Assembly (NCBI GenBank): GCA_021789355.1
Contig: JAJYJR010000429.1
Location: 1 to 5,483, forward strand
DNA: 5,483 nucleotides
Direction: 5' to 3'
Source: Chloroflexota bacterium
GTDB lineage: Bacteria; Chloroflexota; Limnocylindria; Limnocylindrales; CSP1-4
In this document: in pieces, positions 1 through 5,483 of the stretch
How the letters are laid out: each line of letters opens with the position of its first letter
Position numbering within the stretch: position 1 is the first letter of the stretch
Notes under the pieces: model-generated
What the model saw: the letters and a program-made list of their open reading frames with translations, nothing else
Told to the model about the DNA's origin: nothing
Databases searched by the model: none
Made by a program: the position numbers and the translations under genes

Positions 1-2
1 AC

Positions 3-206
3 CATTCCATCGTCAGCGACGGCCGCAGCGTGGTGTACGCGCTGAACCGCGGCGTCCCGTTCGTCATCAGCAACCCCGAGGCGCAGGTGAGCCAGGACCT
101 GGCCCGCCTCGCCCGTGACCTTGCCGGTACCCGGTCCGAATCGCGCGAGGCCGACTCGTCGGCCAGCCGGTCCGCCCAGCGCCGGTCGATCTTCGCCTGG
201 CGATGA
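3..206 (+). CDS. CpaE/TadZ-like pilus-localisation ATPase, C-terminal end (5' truncated)
   Basis: The only open frame at the left edge runs in from outside the window and stops with TGA at 204-206, giving 67 residues. The readable part begins HSIVSDGRSVVYALNRGVPF and continues through a segment on the pattern ISNPEAQVSQDLARLARDL. This resembles the last strand and helix of MinD/ParA-like P-loop ATPases of the CpaE/TadZ family, where a partner-release loop with an ALN-x-G-x-P pattern is followed by a terminal helix. The last ~26 residues form a Ser/Arg-rich tail ending in FAWR. The Walker A region lies upstream and cannot be seen, so the family call rests on this short end plus position directly before cpaF, the usual place for cpaE. 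Family role: a MinD-like ATPase that positions the Tad machine at the membrane or pole. A different MinD/ParA-type ATPase remains possible. Confidence 0.72.
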   Translation, partial: HSIVSDGRSVVYALNRGVPFVISNPEAQVSQDLARLARDLAGTRSESREADSSASRSAQRRSIFAWR

Positions 207-221
207 CCGCATCGCGAGCCT

Positions 222-228
222 GAGGGAG
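222..228 (+). promoter_or_regulatory. Ribosome binding site of cpaF/tadA
   Basis: The purine run GAGGGAG lies 7 nt before the ATG at 236. It fixes that start and lies inside the 29-nt gap after the CpaE-like stop codon. Confidence 0.75.
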
Positions 229-235
229 CGCGCCA

Positions 236-1654
<1,419 letters not shown>

Positions 1655-1674
1655 TCGGGGGCAGGCCTGTGCGC

Positions 1675-1681
1675 GGGGGAG
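1675..1681 (+). promoter_or_regulatory. Ribosome binding site of tadB
   Basis: GGGGGAG lies 7 nt before the ATG at 1689, inside the 34-nt gap after cpaF, and supports that start. I see no hairpin followed by a T-run in this gap, so transcription probably continues from cpaF into tadB. Confidence 0.7.
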
Positions 1682-1688
1682 TGGCGAC

Positions 1689-2702
1689 ATGAGCAACCCG
1701 ATCCTGTTCGGGCTGGCCGCCGTCGCCGGGCTCGCCATCCTGCTCGTCACCATCGGGCTGGCGGGGTCCCGGGGGTCGAGCGTCTCCGAGCGCCTGGAGC
1801 GGTACGCCTCGGCCCGGACCGAGGAAGAGAAGAAGAAGGCCGGGACGCCGTCGATCTCGGACATGATCCAGAGCTCGGCGGCGCTGGCGACCCTCAACCG
1901 GGGGATTGAGGCGCGGGACTTCGGCGCCAACCTGGCCCGGGACATCGCCCGCGCCGACCTGCGCCTGAAGGTCAGCGAGTACCTCGCCATCTGGACGGGG
2001 ACCACGCTCGGGATCCCGTTGCTCATGATCCTGCTGAGCCCGTTCGTGCAGGTGTTCAGCAGCCCGCTGACGTGGGTCATCGGCGCCTTGATCGGGTTCA
2101 TCCTGCCGCGGTTCTGGCTGGGGCACCGCCGGACTGCGCGGCTCAAGGCGTTCAACGGGCAGCTGGCCGACACCATCACACTGATCGCCAACGCGCTCCG
2201 CGCGGGCTCCTCGTTCCTCCAGGCGGTGGAGCTCGTGGTGCGCGAGACGCGCCCGCCGATTGCCACCGAGTTCGGCCGGGTCATCCGCGAGGTCAACCTG
2301 GGGCTGCCGTTCGACCAGGCGCTGGAGAACATGCTGCGGCGGGTGCGCTCGGACGACCTGGAGCTGATGGTGACGGCGATCTCGATCCAGCACCAGGTTG
2401 GTGGCAACCTGGCCGAGATCCTGGACTCGATCGCGTTCACCATCCGGGAGCGGGTCCGCATCAAGGGCGAGATCCGGACGCTGACCGCGCAGCAGCGGCT
2501 CTCGGGCTACGTGGTGGGCTTCCTGCCGATCGGCCTGACGGCGATCCTGTTCGTGATCGCGCCGTCGTTCATGCAGCCGATGTTCCGCAAGCCGCCCGAG
2601 GTGCTGGGCTTGCCGGCCGGCATCATCGTCCTCGGCATCGCCGGCTTCGCGATGTTGATGGGCTTCATGATCATCCGCCGCATCGTGGACATCGAGGTCT
2701 GA
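1689..2702 (+). CDS. tadB: Tad pilus inner-membrane platform protein TadB (T2SSF domain)
   Basis: This is a 337-residue polytopic membrane protein. A hydrophobic segment lies at about 5-24, followed by a charged cytoplasmic stretch containing EEEKKK (45-50). Two membrane segments follow at about 99-117 and 127-143. A T2SSF/GspF-type cytoplasmic helical domain spans about 158-270, and two more membrane segments lie at about 272-292 and 308-329. Within the T2SSF domain, the ANALRAGSSFLQAVE stretch (167-181) and QVGGNLAEILD (236-246) match family-typical positions: the RAG turn and the GGNL motif ahead of the second helix bundle. TadB pairs with TadC to form the platform on which the CpaF/TadA motor acts. 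Length and topology are normal for TadB. The stop TGA is 3 nt before the tadC ATG, so the two are almost certainly co-translated. TadB is distinguished from TadC by coming first in the order A-B-C and by its extra C-terminal membrane segment. Confidence 0.95.
   Translation: MSNPILFGLAAVAGLAILLVTIGLAGSRGSSVSERLERYASARTEEEKKKAGTPSISDMIQSSAALATLNRGIEARDFGANLARDIARADLRLKVSEYLAIWTGTTLGIPLLMILLSPFVQVFSSPLTWVIGALIGFILPRFWLGHRRTARLKAFNGQLADTITLIANALRAGSSFLQAVELVVRETRPPIATEFGRVIREVNLGLPFDQALENMLRRVRSDDLELMVTAISIQHQVGGNLAEILDSIAFTIRERVRIKGEIRTLTAQQRLSGYVVGFLPIGLTAILFVIAPSFMQPMFRKPPEVLGLPAGIIVLGIAGFAMLMGFMIIRRIVDIEV
2694..2697 (+). promoter_or_regulatory. Ribosome binding site of tadC, inside the tadB 3' end
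   Basis: GAGG within the last codons of tadB lies 8 nt before the tadC ATG at 2706. Ribosomes ending tadB would stop over or just past it, which favours translational coupling and balanced TadB:TadC output. Confidence 0.55.
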
Positions 2703-2705
2703 GCC

Positions 2706-3638
2706 ATGCCGATCCTGACCATCCTCGTCGGCGCCGTGCTCGCCCTGGGCATCCTGCTCGTCTTCATCGGGATCGCCCAGTCGGCGCCGGTCGACCCTGT
2801 ACAGGCGCGCCTGACACAGCTGGGCACCATGCAGGCGAAGAACCTCGAGGAGCTGGAGCTCCAGGCGCCGCTTTTCGAGCGGACCATTCGTCCATTCGCG
2901 CGGCGCCTGGCAGGCATCGCCGAGCGGTTCACCAGCACGACTCAGGCGGGGCGCACCGAAAAGCGGCTGGCGATGGCCGGGCACCCGGGCAACATGCGCA
3001 CCAGCGACTTCCTGGGGCTCAAGGTGGTGATGGCACTGGCGCTGGCCGCGATCGCCTTCCTGGTCTTCGGGATCCTGGCGGGCGGTCTCCTGGAGGGGCT
3101 GCTGATCGCGGTCGCTGGAGCGGGCGTGGGGTATCTCGCGCCGGAGTTCTGGCTGGGCCGGCGGATCCGCGCTCGGCAGAAGCTGATCCTGCTCGCCATC
3201 CCGGACGCCCTGGACCTGCTGACCATCTCGGTCCGCGCGGGCCTGGGCTTCGACGCGGCGCTGGGCAAGGTCACCGAGAAGATGGTGGGCCCGCTGCCGG
3301 ACGAGTTCCGGCGGGCGCTGGCGGAGATCCGCGTCGGTAAGGCGCGCCGCGAGGCGCTCCGCGACATCGTGGGGCGCACCGAGGTGCCGGCGCTCACCAA
3401 CTTCATCGGCGCGGTCATCCAGGCTGAGCAGCTGGGCGTCTCGATCAGCAAGGTGCTCCAGGTCCAGTCCGAGCAGCTGCGCATCGAGCGCCGGCAGCGC
3501 GCGGAGGAACAGGCGGCACAGGCACCGATCAAGATGCTGTTCCCGCTTGTTGGCTGCATCTTCCCGTCGCTGTTCGCCGTGATCCTCGGACCGGCGCTCA
3601 TCCTGATCGCGGTCAACCTGAACACCGGCGGCCACTAG
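2706..3638 (+). CDS. tadC: Tad pilus inner-membrane platform protein TadC (T2SSF domain)
   Basis: This is a 310-residue second platform protein of the Tad machine. An N-terminal membrane segment lies at about 4-23, then a cytoplasmic stretch, then paired membrane segments at about 104-124 and 127-146. The motif PEFWLGRRIRARQ (146-158) leads into the T2SSF domain (about 160-275), and a last membrane segment lies at about 279-303. Family-typical features are IPDALDLLTISVRAGLGF (165-182) and the EQLGVSISKVLQVQSEQLR stretch (241-259), the second-bundle equivalent of the GG-NL region in TadB. It is expected to form a heteromeric platform with TadB that transmits ATPase motion to the pilin. The ATG at 2706 follows the tadB stop by 3 nt and has a GAGG ribosome binding site. 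It ends with TAG at 3636-3638, 12 nt before the DUF192 start and in the same frame. No defect is visible. Confidence 0.95.
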   Translation: MPILTILVGAVLALGILLVFIGIAQSAPVDPVQARLTQLGTMQAKNLEELELQAPLFERTIRPFARRLAGIAERFTSTTQAGRTEKRLAMAGHPGNMRTSDFLGLKVVMALALAAIAFLVFGILAGGLLEGLLIAVAGAGVGYLAPEFWLGRRIRARQKLILLAIPDALDLLTISVRAGLGFDAALGKVTEKMVGPLPDEFRRALAEIRVGKARREALRDIVGRTEVPALTNFIGAVIQAEQLGVSISKVLQVQSEQLRIERRQRAEEQAAQAPIKMLFPLVGCIFPSLFAVILGPALILIAVNLNTGGH

Positions 3639-3650
3639 GCCCGCCGGAAC

Positions 3651-4100
3651 GTGGCCAGGACCGAGCCGGGGGAGGAAGCCGGGCGCGCGGTCGCCATCCG
3701 GGTCGATCGCGGTGACGCCACTCTCGCCACCGACGTGCGCACGGCGCGCTCGCTCTGGGCGCGCTTCATGGGGCTCATGGGCCGTCGCGCGCTGATGCCG
3801 GGCGAGGGGCTGTGGCTCCCGACCGACGTCGGCATCCACATGCTCTTCATGCGCTTCCCGATCGACGCGGTGTTTCTCGCTCCGGCGGATGGTGCGGGTC
3901 CCGGCGCGTGGCGCGTCGTTGCGGTCCGCGAGCGCCTGCGCCCGTGGAGGGGCGTGGTCTGGTTCGTGCGGGGCGCGCGCGGCTGCCTGGAGCTCGAAGC
4001 CGGGGCGGTGGCACGGGTCGGGCTGCGCTCCGGGGACACGGTGCGGTTCGAGGCAGCGTCGGGAGGTTCGCCCGGGCCTGGCGCGGTCGCGGTCGCGTAG
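3651..4100 (+). CDS. DUF192 (COG1430) family protein
   Basis: This is a 149-residue protein with a near-complete DUF192 domain at about 23-135. Visible family motifs are the A-T-x-x-x-R-x-x-GLMGRR region (31-46), LMPGEGLWL (48-56), the hallmark IHMLFMRFPIDAVFL (62-76), an RLRPWR turn (95-100), CLELEAGAVARVGLRSGD (112-129) and a short beta end VRFEA. The biochemical function of DUF192 is not established. Many family members carry a signal peptide, but this one shows none, so it looks cytoplasmic. The start is GTG at 3651. It is the only usable one, because the in-frame tadC TAG lies four codons upstream and no good internal start precedes the domain. The ribosome binding site is poor (GGAA only 2 nt away), which suggests coupling to tadC termination. 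The last ~14 residues are a Gly/Pro/Ala-rich tail. Its place at the end of the Tad genes suggests an accessory role, but that is inference. Confidence 0.92.
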   Translation: MARTEPGEEAGRAVAIRVDRGDATLATDVRTARSLWARFMGLMGRRALMPGEGLWLPTDVGIHMLFMRFPIDAVFLAPADGAGPGAWRVVAVRERLRPWRGVVWFVRGARGCLELEAGAVARVGLRSGDTVRFEAASGGSPGPGAVAVA

Positions 4101-4103
4101 GGT

Positions 4104-5246
4104 TCAGCTCGCCGCGGCGGGTTCCGCACCTGCGGCAAGCCGGTGCTGGGATCGGCCAGCGGCCAGCATCGGCGCCCAGCAGCCCGCCAGGGCCACCAGT
4201 GCCAGCAGGGGACCCGGCAGCCACGCCAGGAGCGGGAGCGCGAGGCCCCACGGTCGATTGCGTGACGCCAGCAGCGCCGCCGGCAGGGTCAACAGCGTCA
4301 GATAGTGGGGCCAGAGCAGCGGCACCACCATCAGGGTCGCCACCATGGCCGCCACCAGGCCCGACTCGGCATCGCGTCGCGACGCCGCGACCACCGCGGC
4401 CAACGCCAGGAGTCCCCCGACCGCGAAGGCCAGCGTGGGCAAGGGCTCGGCGAGACCGGCCTGGGCGGCAAGCGTCGCCAACCCGACGTCGCTCGACGCG
4501 GTGCCCGCACCCCTCAGGTTGAGCAGCAGCTGCGCGTAGTCGAGCCATGCGCCGCCCCCGGCCACGGCGGCCGAAGCCACCAGCAGCACGGCTCCCGCCA
4601 GCGCCGCGCCCACGAGCGGTGCCAGGCGGCGACGCAGGGTCCACCAGGCGAGCAGGACGGCGACCTGCGGCCTCACGGCAACGGCGAGGACTGCAGCCAG
4701 GCCGCCCGGCGCTCCGTCGAGCGGGCGGACGCTCCATCGCCAGGCCGTGGCTCCGGCCAGCAACACGAACAGGCTCACGTTGCCGAGGTTCAGATCGAGC
4801 AGGGTCGGCAGCGACAGGCACGCGATCCCGAATGCGGCCAGCCGCACGGCGCGCGACACGGGCAGGATCGCGCACGCGCCCACGAGCGCGATCACGTGCA
4901 GGGCCTCCCAGGCGGCCGTGGCCCAGGCCGGACTGAACGGCACCAGCGCCAGCAGGAGCACCGCGAGCGGGGGCGGGTACAGGTAGAGGCCGCCGGCGCC
5001 CGGCGCGAAGGGGCCAGCCTGGGTCTGTGGCTGGTACAGCGCCTGGCCGGCGGCAAGTCGCCTGGCCGCCGCGTCGTAGGCCGCGAAGTCGTAGCCGGAA
5101 CCGCGACTGCCCTCGAACGCGACCATCGCGCCGACCAGTACGACCGCCCCGACCAGGGCCAGCGTCAGCCCGATCGCGTCGGCCCGGTCCGGCCTGCCAG
5201 GACGGGACCGCGGGCCCGTGGCGTTGACGGGTGGCTGGGGGGTCAT
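4104..5246 (-). CDS. Polytopic membrane glycosyltransferase, GT87/DUF2029-like
   Basis: This is a 380-residue, very hydrophobic protein with about nine to eleven predicted membrane segments, the first at about 24-44. Directly after it, a putative extracytoplasmic loop carries SGYDFAAYDAAARRLAAGQA (50-69), ending in LY. This matches the GT87 style of an acidic residue (here D53) in the first loop followed by a small-residue helix, a Gly and an LY. Further family-like features are LYLYPPPLAVLLLALVPFSP (87-106), NLGNVSLFVLLAGA (153-166), RPQ (192-194, the usual K/RPQ position) and LLWPHYLTLLTLPA (310-323). GT-C enzymes of this type transfer a sugar, often mannose, from polyprenyl phosphate to lipids, glycans or proteins outside the membrane. 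The acceptor here is unknown. The ATG is at 5246-5244. No clear Shine-Dalgarno precedes it, so leaderless or weak initiation is possible. It converges on the DUF192 gene with a 3-nt gap. Another DUF2029-like membrane protein without transferase activity cannot be excluded. Confidence 0.83.
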   Translation of the reverse strand: MTPQPPVNATGPRSRPGRPDRADAIGLTLALVGAVVLVGAMVAFEGSRGSGYDFAAYDAAARRLAAGQALYQPQTQAGPFAPGAGGLYLYPPPLAVLLLALVPFSPAWATAAWEALHVIALVGACAILPVSRAVRLAAFGIACLSLPTLLDLNLGNVSLFVLLAGATAWRWSVRPLDGAPGGLAAVLAVAVRPQVAVLLAWWTLRRRLAPLVGAALAGAVLLVASAAVAGGGAWLDYAQLLLNLRGAGTASSDVGLATLAAQAGLAEPLPTLAFAVGGLLALAAVVAASRRDAESGLVAAMVATLMVVPLLWPHYLTLLTLPAALLASRNRPWGLALPLLAWLPGPLLALVALAGCWAPMLAAGRSQHRLAAGAEPAAAS

Positions 5247-5318
5247 CGTCCGGTCGTCGGGAGGCCCATCGGCAGGGATGATAAGCGCCGGTCAAGCCCG
5301 GACGGCGAAGATTCGGAC
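5247..5318. promoter_or_regulatory. Divergent intergenic region, likely promoters for the GT87-like and comF-like genes
   Basis: These 72 nt separate two genes transcribed away from each other, so at least one promoter is expected here. The only A/T-rich patch is ATGATAAG at 5278-5285. Read on the - strand it contains TATCAT (5283-5278), a 5-of-6 match to the -10 consensus, placed so that transcription would begin about 25 nt before the GT87-like ATG. No convincing -35 box lies at normal spacing from it. On the + strand the same patch offers GATAAG (5280-5285), a 4-of-6 match, about 33 nt before the comF-like GTG. Confidence 0.35.
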
Positions 5319-5483
5319 GTGGCCGTGCTCCTCGATCTCGTCCTGCCGCCCCGCTGCCCCGGCTGCGGCCGCGAGGGTGCGCCGGTCTGCGCGCGCTGCA
5401 TGCGGCCGCTCGAGCGACGCCTGGACGAGCCGCCGGGCCTGCCGATCGGGCTCCCGGCCGACCTGCCCGACGGGCTCGTGCAG
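5319..5483 (+). CDS. ComF family protein, N-terminal part (3' truncated)
   Basis: The open frame begins at GTG 5319 and runs off the right edge after 55 residues. It reads MAVLLDLVLPPRCPGCGREG and then APVCARCMRPLERRL. This is the classic ComF head: a short hydrophobic LLDL-x-x-PPRC opening and a zinc ribbon with C13/C16 and C24/C27. The phosphoribosyltransferase-like domain expected next lies outside the window. ComF proteins contribute to natural transformation, where they are thought to help handle incoming single-stranded DNA in the cytoplasm, but family members also occur in non-competent bacteria. A second GTG at 5325 would give MLLDLVLPPRC, which is equally plausible. The ribosome binding site is weak (GGCGAAG, 5304-5310). 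The frame stays open upstream without a better start. The gene is divergent from the GT87-like gene. Confidence 0.85.
   Translation, partial: MAVLLDLVLPPRCPGCGREGAPVCARCMRPLERRLDEPPGLPIGLPADLPDGLVQ

Noticed and set aside
2072..3340. A 422-codon + strand frame spanning the tadB/tadC junction
   Set aside because: It is a shadow frame with Arg/Pro/Gly/His-rich composition and no recognisable domain; both real genes occupy another frame here.
4110..4134. Palindrome CGCCGCGGCG and adjacent small stem as an intrinsic terminator for the tad/DUF192 transcript
   Set aside because: No T-run follows, the second stem allows only about four pairs with a usable loop, and both lie inside GT87-like coding sequence where GC palindromes arise by chance.
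5224..5229. TTGACG on the + strand as a -35 box for the comF-like gene
   Set aside because: The position 17 nt downstream (CGTCCG) does not resemble a -10 box, and the hexamer lies inside the GT87-like coding sequence.
3847..5295. A 482-codon open frame on the - strand, longer than the GT87-like gene it overlaps
   Set aside because: It is an Arg/Gly/Pro/Ala-rich shadow in another frame. The 380-residue frame has membrane segments and family-like motifs, and the longer frame would also run through the well-supported DUF192 gene.
5290..5295. TTGACC on the - strand as a -35 box for the GT87-like gene
   Set aside because: It lies only 6 nt from the TATCAT candidate, too close for a -35/-10 pair, and the sequence 17 nt downstream (CCGATG) is not a -10 box.

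Overview
This 5.5 kb window is very GC-rich, roughly two thirds or more by eye, with strong G/C preference at third codon positions. It is gene-dense, with short gaps and no mobile element, RNA gene or CRISPR array that I can see. Gene content and order (CpaE-like, CpaF/TadA, TadB, TadC, a DUF192 protein, a polytopic GT87-type membrane protein, a ComF-type protein) suggest a high-GC bacterium. My best guess is Chloroflexota, with Actinomycetota as the alternative. This is an impression from protein style, not a database result.

Positions 1-3638 carry, on the + strand, the engine part of a Tad/Flp (type IVc) pilus or secretion locus. First comes the 3' end of a CpaE/TadZ-like localisation ATPase gene, then the complete cpaF/tadA motor ATPase gene, then tadB and tadC for the two inner-membrane platform proteins. 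Gaps are 29, 34 and 3 nt, and the three complete genes have clear Shine-Dalgarno sequences, so this looks like one operon. The ATPase would power extrusion of Flp pilin through a TadB/TadC platform, with the CpaE-like protein placing the machine in the cell. The pilin, prepilin peptidase and TadG/CpaB-type genes are not in the window.

Positions 3651-4100 hold a DUF192 (COG1430) gene, 12 nt after tadC, in the same reading frame and with a GTG start, so it is probably translated from the same message. Facing it on the - strand, with only 3 nt between the stop codons, is a gene for a polytopic membrane protein resembling GT87/DUF2029 polyprenol-phosphate-sugar-dependent glycosyltransferases (4104-5246).

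A 72-nt divergent intergenic region (5247-5318) separates that gene from the start of a ComF-type gene, which runs off the right edge with its CxxC...CxxC zinc-finger head visible. ComF proteins belong to the DNA-uptake (competence) toolkit, so the pilus engine and a competence-type gene lie in one neighbourhood.

I found no clearly new biological system. The window reads as a fairly standard Tad locus. The points worth a second look are the tight DUF192 linkage, the glycosyltransferase and ComF neighbours, and the very tight convergent junction.
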